Source of the DNA: Costus lasius | Taxonomy: Eukaryota > Streptophyta > Magnoliopsida > Zingiberales > Costaceae | Reading direction: 5' to 3' | Assembly: GCA_027563935.2 (NCBI GenBank) | Contig: CM050451.1 | Span: 35,231,565 to 35,295,564 of the forward strand | Length of the DNA: 64,000 bases | In this document: positions 47,483 through 58,446 of the stretch, in pieces | Position numbering within the stretch: position 1 is the stretch's first letter | How the letters are laid out: the number at the start of each line of letters is the position of its first letter | Made by a program: the position numbers and the translations under genes | The notes under the pieces: generated by a model | Told to the model about the DNA's origin: nothing | The model's input: the letters and a program-made list of their open reading frames with translations, nothing else | Database searches by the model: none

Positions 47483-49303
47483 GGTGTTCGTTGCTGCAGG
47501 AATCTACAACAATGCAAGAATAGCAAGGTCAGTATCAATGTTTAGAATCAATCCAGGACTTAAGAAAGATTCTTTTCTCACTATTTTATCTGACTGAAAA
47601 ATCCATTAAAACAGTCCGAAAGAGTAAGACTCTTTTAGTGAGATGGGATCCAGATTTCATACTTGGTCTCCGCGTCCCGCTCAGGCGAGATAAGATGCAC
47701 AGAGAGTACAAGCACTAATTTCTGGTAGGCAGTCCCTGCCAATCGCCAACCCGTGCGATTCCCCTTCATCTGGGCAATCCAGCAGACTGTGCCAACTGAG
47801 TTGGTACAACACAGTCTCTGATCCCACAGATGGCTGCCTCCATATAGCTGACATATGCCCCATATGTAGCCTACATGGTCAAGCTGACCTGACCTACTCC
47901 CTGGACCACCACGTGCTATGCTGAGCAACGAGAAGCGATAAATCCCTTCCCTGTAACACGCAGGTGTAATCGCACACCGTCTGAAGATAGATGGGCGTGC
48001 CCACTAAGTGGGTACAACACGGCCCCAACGATAGTCAGAACAGTGAGGTTTCGCGTCAGAAGGCTTACGTGCTTGATATTATAGCGTTGGATTTTAACGG
48101 TCCTTTTATCTTCTTAACTATCATGCAAACCCTATGGTGATAGCAGAAGATAAATCATGCAATTCTAATTATAAAAACGATAAGTAGAAAGCATGCTGAT
48201 CTTATGTGGTAAAAGCCCATTAACCCTAAGTAAGACCTTAATTTTAACTTAAGTCTTCACTTGAGCTCTTCATGGGTCTTTTGCATCTCATCTGGCCCAA
48301 CCCAGGGCCCAAGCGCCCTCTGCAGCTCAGGTGCGCCCACCAGGTAAAATGCGCCTGTCATAGGGTCGAACCCTAGACCTCCCACCTGGTCAAGCCTCTA
48401 CTGCATGCGCCAATGCCATGTGTGCTCTGTGCTCTTGTCATGATTAAAATTACAATTTAATCTATCTAGACAAGATTGACACGCAGGTCAATTACACAAT
48501 AAATTAATTAAAATGTGATGCGCAGATCACAAATATAATAATTTACATTTTTAATCCAGGCACGCAGGCCTCAGCACAGCACACATTAATTGGGCAACCC
48601 ACATAAGATAAAATAAACAAGCACATGGCATCCAATCAACATGTGATCCATCAACAAAATAAAATTTTCAAAATCCCATTGGAATCAATTTTATTTGTCT
48701 TATTTGCCCTACTACCTTACAACGGTCCATTGATAGGGATCCACTCATCATGTCTAGTCAGATCCACTGCCCTTGCATGCACCAAGTCCTAACTGACTTG
48801 AGTCGACCTAATGGTCAACCATGCATGCGCAAAGGGCTGAACAACCTTCATGAGTTATGGCAAGCGGGTGTGACCCCGGGCCTAACTCAAGAGTGCTCAC
48901 TGGTTGTCTCAACCAGACCTCGCTACACGCCTGTCTGCAGTCGACCTATAGCCACCTCGTGCTTGCGCACAGGTGCCATCTGGTCGACCCATCTAGGCTG
49001 TCAGATGGTCTGATCAGACTAGTTGGATCTTACCTAGAAGATGACTTCAACCCCATCAACCCGTCTAAGGGTTTATAGTAGGCGCTTAGATCTAATATGG
49101 GGCGCGCAAGTGATCAAGTTTTTAGAAAAACTACAACAAGCGCATACATGATACATGCGCCAAGATACATCAAATTCACAACAATAAGCATGTAGTTAGG
49201 CATGTAATTTACCATTAGATCTATTCATAAGCGCATTCATGGATCAAACATGAAGATAAAGCAATCATATGAACAAGCAATAACCGCATGCTTTGATACC
49301 AAT
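47483..49303 (-). other. Leader of C (minus strand)
   Basis: Primer site at 49290-49301 reads TGGTATCAAAGC on the minus strand (one mismatch, G to A). Contains the hairpins, the conserved stem-loop near 48105-48150 and the tRNA-like module near 48360-48376. The start region of the upstream ORF is rearranged relative to other copies. Confidence 0.85.
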
Positions 49304-50986
49304 TGTAAGTCCCCTTCAAGGGGGAGCGAAACCCTAATAGGCGCATAACAAAAATTCGAAGCGGAAGCAAGGGTTTCTATATCGCATGCATGTCATATGA
49401 TCAACTTGTTAAAAACTTGCAAAGATCGACAAGTGATCTTACCATAGCCATTGCTTTGGATGGCGGCTTGGAAATGAGAGAACGAAATGGATCTCCTCCA
49501 AAGATGACGCACACAAGACGATGGATCGGCTACTTCTTGTTGCTCCTTGTGCTAGCAAGGATCTCCAAGTCTCCTGATCGCGTTGAGGGGATTTAGATGA
49601 TCTCCTTTCTTGGCTAAAACTCTCTCCAAAGCGTGAAGAAGTTCTCCCACGAGAGAAGAGGTGACGAGACGTGAAGAGACCAGAGAGGGCGTAACTCTCT
49701 CGAACGTGTAGTGCGTTACCTTATTTTGGAAAACCAAAAATAGTAACCGCCTAACGTTCATGCGTTCATGCGTTCATGGGTTTACCCCAACGCATTTTGC
49801 TCTCTCCCTTGAACCATGCGCTCACTCAATGAGCTGGTTCAATGTCGGTTTGGTTCAAAGACCAATTAACCCAAGCCATATGGTCTAGATCACAATAAAC
49901 CCTAAAGGTTCAAGATCTAACCGTTCATCTCTTGATGCTCCTGATCTCACCGATCTAGCATCCAATCTCTCGATCGAAGCTTACCAAAATCAAGCCCTAA
50001 TCAATCAAACATGATCAGACCAGATCTCACTTACAATCAGAGTTTAAATCCCTTTAAACTGAACCCAAACAATTCAGTCCACACGATCTAACTTAAGTAA
50101 GCCATATCATCAAATTGTGCGACCCTAAGGGTTTCCTTTAAATGTCAGTAACGATAACTTACGTTATCACGATCAGTGAGGGGTATCTAGCAACACATCA
50201 CTGTCTCCCGATATAAAGGAAAGAGTCTTCCAAGACTACACCCAAACCACAGCACAAGTGTGAATCCACTTCACTAGGCATACATGTTTCCTTTGCCACT
50301 GGATGTTCTTATTGGACAAGCGTGTCAAGCCTGTAGCTCCAATATGATGAGCATGATTAGATCAGATGAACATAGTCACCTGGGTATGGCCATACACTTT
50401 CTCAATCATCTCATTCAGGGGGGCCCCAGTAGAACATCACACTCCAATCAAGGAGACGGCAATCCTATATCTATCACTAGTGCCCTAACATGACTCATGA
50501 TCATTATCCAAGATAGTCTATAACCATTATGTTTCAAATGATATTGAACTACCTCAAAACAATGACAATCATCATTTAGAAACACAAGTGATCTCAAGTC
50601 AGAGGACATGTGCCACTTGTTGCAAACAAGGATTATTCACATTGTGACAAGCAATCGAATATCCTAGTAGGGTCTGTCCAGTACATCCAATGTACCCATG
50701 AGTCTACATCTTATTCCATGCTCGAAGCATCCTATAAGATTAGAACACATATTAGTCTCAATCATATCAAGGCTGTCTCATGTTCACCAAGATATCTCGA
50801 CTAAGGACATTACAGCATGTCAGCCAAGCTGAACAGCATTGAGACATTATTCAGAAGCACACTTATTGCAGCAGACAATGTAACAAACTGAATAACAACC
50901 ATTGCCTTTATAAACATAAGAGTTTATACATGATACTGAAAGAATCCCAAGGCCTCAAACATTAGCCTTAAGGGCATACCCCAATA
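49304..50986 (-). repeat. 5' LTR of C (1,683 bp)
   Basis: Matches 8123-9804. The plus-strand end reads CCCCAATA instead of CCCCAACA, so the minus-strand LTR begins TATTGG rather than TGTTGG, a mutated integrase-recognition terminus. It is followed by GTTCG. Confidence 0.94.
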
Positions 50987-52812
50987 GTTCGATCCATGAT
51001 GAGTCTTGCAACTCTACCTTCATCATTCTGGGGGCATGCACTAGAAACAGCTTCTCTGATACTGAATAATGTTCTATCTAAGAGTGTCTCCAAAATACCA
51101 TACGAGGTGTGGAGTGGGAGACGCCCTAATCTCACGTTTATCAGGATCTGGGGATGTGAGGCTTATGTCAAACGTCAGGATTCTAGCAAGCTAGAACCTA
51201 GATCTGATAAGTGTATGTTTGTGGGGTATCCTAAGGAAACTAAAGGATACTACTTCTATGTCCCAACCGAGAACAAAGTTTTTGTTGCTCGGGGTGCTAT
51301 CTTTCTAGAGAAAGAATTTCTTATGAAAGAAGTTAGTGGGAGGAAGTTTGACTTGGATGAGGTCCAAGTGCAAGCACAAGACAAAGAGATGGAATCTGAG
51401 CCACCTGCACCGGTTGCTAGGCAACCTGAGGCTCAGACACAAGTCCCGCGTAGGTCTGGGAGAATTCATCGTGCACCTGAAAGGTATGGGTCGCTACCGA
51501 CCCAACACGATGGGATCTTCATCATTGAGGATGAACCTAGAACCTATGATGAGGCGGTCAGTGGACCGGACTCTGAGAAATGGCTTGACGCCATGAGATC
51601 TGAGATGGATTCCATGTCGGCTAACCAAGTCTGGGATTTGGTTGAGCTGCCTGATGGGGTAAAACCCATAGGGTGTAAATGGGTCTTCAAGAAGAAGATA
51701 GACATGGATGGCAAAATAGTTACCTATAAGGGTAGACTAGTGGCTAAAGGATTTAAACAAGTCCACAGGGTGGACTATGATGAAACCTTCTTGCCAATTG
51801 CCATGATTAAATCCATTCGGATTCTGCTTGCTATAGCTGCATATCATGACTATGAGATATGGCAGATGGATGTGAAAACAACGTTCCTTAACGGGAAGCT
51901 GATTGAGGATGTGTATATGACACAACCTGATGGCTTCATCCATCCTGCAGAGGTTAATAAGGTCTGCAGGCTAAAGAGGTCCATTTATGGATTAAAGCAA
52001 GCATCTCGAAGTTGGAATCTTTGATTTGATGAGGCCATGAGAGATTATGGCTTTATCAAAAGCGAAGATGATGCCTGTGTATACAGAAAATTCAGTGGGA
52101 GCTTGGTAATTTTTCTGGTCTTGTATGATGATGACATACTGCTCATCGGAAATGATATCCCTAGTCTTCAAGCTGTGAAGACATGGTTGGGGAAGTGTTT
52201 CGAGATGAAAGACTTAGGGGAGGCCGCCTATATTCTAGGCGTGAGGATCTACCGAGATAGATCCAAGAGGCTCTTGGCCCTTAGTCAAAGTACTTACATT
52301 GATAAGGTACTGGAGAGGTTCTACATGGAGCAATCCAAGAAAGGATACCTTCCAGTGAGACATGGCCTTACTCTCTCAAAGAGCCAGTGTCCTACAACAC
52401 AGGCTGAGAGGGATGACATGAGTCGAATTCCTTATGCTTCGGCAGTAGGATCAATCATGTATGCAATGTTATGTACTAGACCAGATGTGGCATATGCTGT
52501 GAGCATAACCAGCCGATACCAATCCAATCCAGGTCTACAGCACTGGGTGGCTGTAAAGAACATCCTAAAGTATCTGAGAAGAACTAAGGATTTGTTCTTG
52601 GTCTATGGGGGACAGGAAGAGCTCAGTATGCAGGGCTATACTGACGCATCGTTCCAGTCTGACCCTGACGACTTTAGATCGCAGGCCGGCTATGTGTTCA
52701 AGATAAATGGAGGCGCTGTTTGTTGGAAGAGCTTCAAGCAATCCACCATAGCAGATTCTACAACTGAAGCTGAGTATGAGGCTGCTTCTGAGGCAGCCAA
52801 GGAAGCTGTTTG
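50987..52812 (+). pseudogene. B1 Pol: end of integrase, reverse transcriptase, RNase H N-terminal part
   Basis: Continues from 8122 after the GTTCG duplication: VRSMMSLATLPSSFWGHALE, the C-terminal integrase region, a linker rich in Glu/Gln, then reverse transcriptase and the RNase H motifs GYTDASFQSD and STTEAEY. A TGA at 52022-52024 replaces a conserved Arg codon (R in RFDE). The catalytic box reads YDDD instead of YVDD (52124-52135), and FSPVAM reads FLPIAM. It is broken at EAV by the solo LTR H. Similarity to family 1 Pol is high but clearly below within-family identity. Confidence 0.92.
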
Positions 52813-54504
52813 TGTTGGGGTATGCCCTTAAGGCTAATGTTTGAGGCCTTGGGATTGTATCAGTATCATGTATAAACTCTTTAGTTTATAAAGGCAATGG
52901 TTGTTATTCAGTTTGTTACATTGTCTGCTGCAATAAGTGTGCTTCTGAATAATGTCTCAAAGCTGTTCAGCTAGGCTGACATGTACTTTTGTCCTTAGTC
53001 GATATATCTTGGTGAACATGAGACAGCCTTGATATGATTGAGACTAATATGTGTTCTAATCTTATAGGATGCTTCGAGCATGGAATAAGATGTAGACTCA
53101 TGGGTACATTGGATGTACTGGACAGACCCTACTAGGATATTCAATTGCTTGTCACAATGTGAATAATCCTTAATTGTAACAAGTGGCACATGTCCTCTGA
53201 CTTGAGATCGCTTGTGTTTCTAAATGATGATTGTCATTGTTTTGAGTTAGTTCAATATCATTTGAAACATAATGATTATAGACTATCTTGGATAATGAGC
53301 TTGAGTCAGGTTAGGGCACTAGTGATAGACAAAGGATTGCCATCTCCTTGATTGGAGTGTGATGTTCAAAAGGGGCCCCCCTGGATGAGATGATTGAGAA
53401 AGTGTATGGCCATACCCAGGTGACTGTGTTCATCTGATCTAATCATGCTCATCATATTGGAGTTACAGGCTTGACACGCTTGTCCAATAAGAACATCCAG
53501 TGGCAAAGGAATCATGTATGCTTTGTGAGTTTGATTCACACTTGTGCTGTGATTTGGGTGTAGTCTTGGAAGACTCTTTCCTTTATATCGGGAGACAGTG
53601 ATGTGTTGCTAGATACCCCTCACTGATCGTGATAACGTAAGTTATCGTTACCGACATTTAAAGGAAACCCTCAGGGTCGCACAATTTGATGATATGGCTT
53701 ACTTAAGTCAGATCATGTGGACTGAATTGTTTGGGTTCAGTTTAAATGGATTTAATCTCTGATTGTGAGTGAGATCTGGTCTGATCATGTTTGATTGATT
53801 AGGGCTTGAGATCGGTAAGCTTCGATCGAGAGAATGGATGCTAGATCCCTCAGATCAGAAGCATCAAGAAGTGAGCGGTCAGATCTTAAGCCTTAGGGGT
53901 TTATTATGATCTGGACTAGTTGCTTGGTTTATTTGGTTATTGAACCAAATCAATTTGAACCAGCTCATTGAATGAGCGTATGGTTCAATTAAAGAGGCAA
54001 TTGCGATTGGGGTAATGCATGGTCGCAAGTGGAGATGGTGTTTGCTATTTTTAGATAGCATGTCACATTCGTGACCACCTCTCACGTTGGCTCTCACGAC
54101 GCTAATCTCTCTCGCCTCTTTCCCCCTTTCCTCTGGTCTCTTGACACTCGTGTGGTGGAGAGGTTGACGAAAAGAAGAGGAAAAGAAATCGCCAAGCAGA
54201 GAAGCTCTTCATCCTTTCCATTCGACAAAGAACGCTTTGGGACCTTGCTAGCACAAGGAACGCCAAAGGGAGTAGGCGACATCAATTGTGTGCGTCGCTT
54301 TGGAGAAGATCTCTTTTGGTCTTTGATTCCAAGACACCATCCAAGTGATGACAATGGTGAGAATTTTTTTTCTTATCTATTCAAGTTTTCGATAGTTGAT
54401 CATATAATGCATGCTATTCGATCCTAAGGAAACCCTAGATTCCGCCTATGCCATTTTATCCTTGCGCATGCTTTAGGGTTTCGCCCCCCCAGTGGGAACC
54501 TTCA
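52813..54504 (+). mobile_element. Solo LTR H, family 1 (1,692 bp)
   Basis: Starts TGTTGGGGTATGCCC, ends GGGAACCTTCA, and is flanked on both sides by GTTTG (52808-52812, 54505-54509). No primer site, coding region or polypurine tract accompanies it. A single LTR with a perfect target duplication is the product of recombination between the two LTRs of one inserted element. TATA-like box 53582-53589; donor-like ATGGTGAGA near 54355-54363. Confidence 0.95.
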
Positions 54505-54804
54505 GTTTGGATAAGGAAGTTCTTATGTGATCTTCAAGTGGTACCTAGTGCAATGGATCCCATTGAACTCTACTGTGACAACAATGGAGCGATTGCACAA
54601 GCCAAGGAACCACGGTCTCATCAAAGATCCAAACACATACTCAGAAGATTTCACCTGATCAGAGAGATCATTGACAGAGGTGATGTCAAGATTAGCAGAG
54701 TAGACACAGAGAACAATCTGGCAGACCCATTGACCAAGGCTTTGGCGCAGCAGAAGCATGATGGTCAGGCTAGAGATATGGGGTTGAGATTCCTCAACTT
54801 ATAG
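54505..54804 (+). pseudogene. B1 RNase H C-terminus
   Basis: Resumes after the GTTTG duplication: WIRKFLCDLQVVPS, then LYCDNNGAIAQAKEPRSHQ with the third RNase H Asp, KHILRRFHLIREII, and the stop after GLRFLNL. It is followed by GTGCAAGTGGGAGAT (polypurine tract ending at 54825) and the LTR. Confidence 0.93.
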
Positions 54805-54825
54805 GTCTTAGTGCAAGTGGGAGAT

Positions 54826-56784
54826 TGTTGGTGTATATGCCCTAGGACCTAGTTTTGGTCAACTTATGTACTACTTGACATTGATATTTATATATCATTC
54901 TGGCATTGTCGTTATCATTGTTTGACTACACCTGCGATTGTATACTTACATGATAATGTCCCTGGAGACAGATTGGATCTGTGCTCGAATTATAATCCCC
55001 AGTCGATGTACCTTAGTGGATATGGGACAGCTATGGTACTTGTGAGACTGGTATGTGGGCTGGTTAGACACGTGGTGCTAACGCAGACACATGGGTATAT
55101 CATTGGGGATATACTGGATAGACCCGCTATGAGGCTATGACTTGGTGTCATGAGTTATCCTCATAAGTGACAGGAGATGCATTGATCCCTTGACTTGAGG
55201 TCATTGATCATTCTATATGATTAGGGACTTGCTTTGATACAACCTAACACCTTGCCGTAGCTGGGAGGTCATAACGGTTGTTATTGAGCATGTCACAACC
55301 CATATGAGAAGATCAATGGACAGACATAGGATTTGCCCCCTTCCCTAAGGAAGTATGATATCCATGGAGCTCCTTTATGGTTCTTTGACTGAGAGTGTAT
55401 GGCCATACCCAGGTGAGAACCTATTTTAGTCATAGCCATGTGATTGGATGAAAACAAGTGGTGACACACTTGTCCAATCGGATATCAGTTCGGCAAAAAG
55501 ACTGTAATGCATCTGTACCTAGTTGCGATGATGGGGATGTCGATGTCGATATCCATTCCAATGACCTGTGTAGCAGCGATGCACTGCTAGGTGCCACTCA
55601 CTGCTTGTGATGACCTTTGGTCAGCACTGCCAGCGTCAGAGGAACCTACAGGGTCGCACACCTTGATACTTGAGTTCTCGTATTGATCGGGAAGCCTTAT
55701 GATCGAGTTATTGGATAACTCGGATCTAATTGGGAGATTTCGTCGGCGCCAATGGGCCTGATGAGATGGAAAAATGTTATTGGAGCCAAACTTCATTTTT
55801 GGCAGGTTGACCCGTATTTGACCATGGTTGGTCACATTTGGATTAGGGTTGCATTGGATTGGATCCAAGTGCTTGATCAACCTATGCAATGATGTTTGGG
55901 CTAGCTCATTATCCAATGAGGCCCAATAACAAGTTCTCATCAAGAGATGAGAGGCTAAAAGGGTATAATGGGGAGAAACATGAACCATTAGGCGCCTAGG
56001 GGCATAATGGGGTCATGTTGGCGCCTTTGCTTCATTATGGAAGTAAAGGGCGCCTCCCCCTCTCTTCCTATGATGGAATGCATGCCTTTATGGCATTGCT
56101 TGAGGCGCAAGGCAAGGCCTTGGTGCACAAGGAAAGGCGTGGGAACAAAAGGTAATGTTGAATGAGAATTATGGAAATGTCTTGGAGACTTTCCTTATCT
56201 CAAACCTCCTCATCCTAGCCCAACACTTGTCATGATCCTAGCCATTACCCTAACCGCCTCTTGCCCTATAAATGTGACCCTAGTCGCCCCCTCTTGTGAG
56301 TAATCAATCCTTGAAGGCGTGAACACAAGAAGAAGGGCGAAAGGCTTGGGGCAAGGGCGCATCTTCTTCCATAACCACGAGCTTCTTCCCTTCTTCCTCC
56401 TTGGCGCAAGAGAAGGAAAGGCTTGGCGGCATTCTCCCTTCTCCTCTCTTCTTCTTCAATTGGCGCTTCTACCTTGGAGGTGGCGCAAGCATTCAAGAAG
56501 AGAACTAAGGCTTGGATCTTCTTCCCGAGGCTAGCACCGGGCGTGGGAGAAGAGAACTCAAGAGATCCGTGTGTGTGAGACTGCAGAGGGCGCACACTTG
56601 GGCGCCTACATCGGCATCGCTCTACATTGCTCTTAAGGTATTTCCTAACTCATCGTGTCGACTCCCTTGCTTGCGATCTTCACTGGGTTTTTGGGACCGG
56701 CTTGTTTCGGGGACATTCTTCCGCTGTGAAAAATGTATGTCCATAACTCTGAAAATTGTAAAATGTCCCCGGGGTTTCCCAACA
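54826..56784 (+). repeat. Family 2 LTR shared by B1 and B2 (1,959 bp)
   Basis: TGTTGGTGTATATGCCC to GGTTTCCCAACA. It is preceded by a polypurine tract and followed by a primer site, so it is the 3' LTR of B1 and the 5' LTR of B2 at once. Short blocks shared with family 1 LTRs include GTATGGCCATAC (55397-55408), a TTGACTTGAGGTCA block near 55190, a CACTTGTCCAAT block near 55470 and an AGGGTCGCACA block near 55650. Donor-like AAG|GTATTT at 56635-56643. Confidence 0.9.
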
Positions 56785-57768
56785 GTGGTATCAGAGCAAG
56801 GTTGCAAGACTCGAACGATGTTTTATGCTTTTCTTCCATGCTCACATGCCATATCTCTATTTTCGTAAATAGCATGATGCATGGCAATCGATTTTTCTAA
56901 AAGTAGAAAAATTAGGGTTTCTTGTTTCTATCATCCTCTCAATCTCTTTTGGAATTTTTGGACTATTTTTCTTGTTTGATTTAAAGATCAAAGGCGCACG
57001 TGATTTTGTCAAGTAGGACGGGCATTGTGTCTTCGGACTGGCCAAGTCTCTTGATCTGACAAAATTGCCAGCCGAAAGGATCTCTGAAATCATCATGAAA
57101 AATAAATCGCAATAAACCAAAAGACTTGTGAGAAGAAGATGAGAAAAAGAAACTGGTTTTGTGAAAAAGTAAAATTTCAGATTTTATGTTTTTCATGAGC
57201 ATGTAGAATTGCATGAGTAAATACCTTGATTGTGCATGATGTTGTGATCATTAGTCAAGCCCCCCCCCCTTGCATGCCTGCGATGTATCCTTGTACGGCC
57301 TGCGTGCTATCTTTTTCATTATTTTTGTAAAAATTAAGAGGAAGATTAAGGGCTAGGCGCATCCTTCTTGGACCTTGATGCTCGCATCTTGCTTGATGGC
57401 GCAAGCATGCAAGTTGGCGCATGTAAGCTGGTGCTTGGTTGCTTGGTGGCGCAAAAGGTCTTGACCCCTTGCATGGTGGCACACCTTCCTTGGAGGAAGA
57501 CCATGGCATTGGCCGAACCTATGGGGAACTTTTAAAGTGTACCTCTAGGGTTTGAGAGCTAAACCATGAGAGAAGGACCTTGGAGCCAACCTTGAAGTTC
57601 AAGCTAGAGGTCGGCTAGACTAGGTCTATTTTTTTGGGGCTAGAGTTCTAGGACAAGAGTTGAACCTATTTCATGGCATGGATTGGTTCAATGTCTTGTA
57701 TAGGATATGATCACATCATCCTTTACTGCTTTTATTATTTGCAGAAGCATGCCTGAAATGTTTCATCG

Positions 57769-58323
57769 TTATGTTATCACCATAGGATTGCATGCCTGTA
57801 ATGATAGACATAAGATAAAACTGAGATGATGAGACCTTAAACAAAAACCCTCAATTAAAATATCATGTCTGGTAGCCTTCTAACGCGTAGCCCTCACTAA
57901 GCTATCGATCAGTGGAGTTGTGAATTGTTTCCCACCCTCGTGGGACACACCCACTTATCTTTAGAAAGTGCGTGGTGGCAATGGTTTCCCCAGTCCAGTT
58001 TTAACCTGGGCGTGCCTTCGCAAGGAAACTCATTGGCCCTGGGCATAACGGTTAGGAATGGACTTGACTAGAAGTTCACATGTGCTGGGCACATGGTGAA
58101 AGTCTAGAGGCATCGTTGAGAGGTAAAGGTTTCATGTTGTATCCAGCCCTCGCTGGACATGAAATGCCCAGACTGTCTCGACAAGGGGAGTTGCTAGGAC
58201 CAACCGGCCGGCGCGCCCACCTTAGGAAGCATGGGTTTCTTTGTGCATCTCATCCCACCCTCGTGGGACGCAAAGCCTCATGTGAAATAAGGATCCCATC
58301 TCATTAGGAAGTTTTAAACTTCC
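57769..58323 (+). other. Family 2 leader stem-loop series
   Basis: Stem-loop 57769-57813, then CCCAC-CCTC-GTGGG (57931-57944), CCAGC-CCTC-GCTGG (58143-58156), CCCAC-CCTC-GTGGG (58254-58267) and GGAAGT-TTTAA-ACTTCC (58307-58323). Order and position match the G1 series although most stem bases differ. Confidence 0.6.
58080..58307 (+). CDS. Candidate upstream ORF in B2 leader, 75 codons
   Basis: ATG in CACATGTGC to the TAG that overlaps the fourth hairpin. Length equals the family 1 upstream ORF and the last residues EIRIPSH match EIWIPSH. Spacing between landmarks differs by +5, -4 and -1, which sum to zero, so frame is kept overall. The middle residues do not align, so function is unproven. 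Confidence 0.25.
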   Translation: MCWAHGESLEASLRGKGFMLYPALAGHEMPRLSRQGELLGPTGRRAHLRKHGFLCASHPTLVGRKASCEIRIPSH

Positions 58324-58412
58324 CGATTGACTTTGTGGGTTGTCAATTCGAATATAAAATAGTGGGAGCCATGGTCATTTAAAACAAGTCCTGTTTAAAT
58401 GACTCGAAGTAG

Positions 58413-58442
58413 TACTAATCTGCTGTTTCTTGTTTGTTGTAG
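58413..58442 (+). promoter_or_regulatory. Candidate 3' splice site with branch point before gag of B2
   Basis: TACTAAT at 58413-58419 (close to the ideal branch site), a T-rich tract, and TTGTTGTAG ending at 58442. The branch A at 58418 is 24 bases from the AG, as in G1. Candidate donor AAG|GTATTT with GT at 56638-56639. Confidence 0.5.
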
Positions 58443-58446
58443 AACA

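Larger units (their letters stand above)
8123..50986 (-). mobile_element. Element C: family 1 copia element on the minus strand, host of G1-G2 and D
   Basis: Flanked by the 5-bp duplication GTTCG (8118-8122 and 50987-50991). Reading the minus strand from right to left: 5' LTR 49304-50986, primer site, leader, gag N-terminus 47165-47482, [D], Gag C-terminus to integrase 27726-28990, [G1-G2 with loss of about 0.9 kb], reverse transcriptase and RNase H 9825-11208, 3' LTR 8123-9804. By eye the two LTRs differ at about 20 sites (about 1.2%), which agrees with C being older than most elements inside it. Confidence 0.93.
8029..56784 (+). mobile_element. Element B1: family 2 copia element, split into three visible pieces by nested insertions
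   Basis: Pieces at 8029-8122 (integrase), 50987-52812 (integrase to RNase H) and 54505-56784 (end of RNase H, polypurine tract, LTR) join in order once C and solo LTR H are removed. The joins are exact at 5-bp target duplications (GTTCG at 8118-8122 and 50987-50991; GTTTG at 52808-52812 and 54505-54509). Its 5' part lies left of element A, outside the window. Its LTR is unrelated in most of its sequence to family 1, although Pol is clearly homologous. It is the oldest layer seen here. Confidence 0.9.
56785..58446 (+). other. Leader of B2 (1,662 bp)
   Basis: Primer site at the start. The conserved CCATAGGATTGCATG stem-loop is at 57769-57813; hairpins at 57931-57944, 58143-58156, 58254-58267 and 58307-58323; 75-codon upstream ORF at 58080-58307; acceptor-like signal ending at 58442, just 4 bases before the gag ATG. 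The rest (about 56800-57760) shows nothing I recognise apart from a C-run near 57261. Confidence 0.8.

Noticed and set aside
54071..54427. 118-codon ORF in the 3' part of solo LTR H, and similar short frames in other LTRs
   Set aside because: This is the variable 3' third of the LTR; the frames are not conserved between LTRs.
50987..54804. A separate host gene interrupted by the LTR
   Set aside because: The translation is integrase, reverse transcriptase and RNase H, continuous with 8029-8122 and ending at a polypurine tract and LTR.
56266..56595. Overlapping ORFs of 70-120 codons in the family 2 LTR
   Set aside because: Low-complexity, no motif, antisense or overlapping each other; they lie in the transcribed part of the LTR and look like chance frames.
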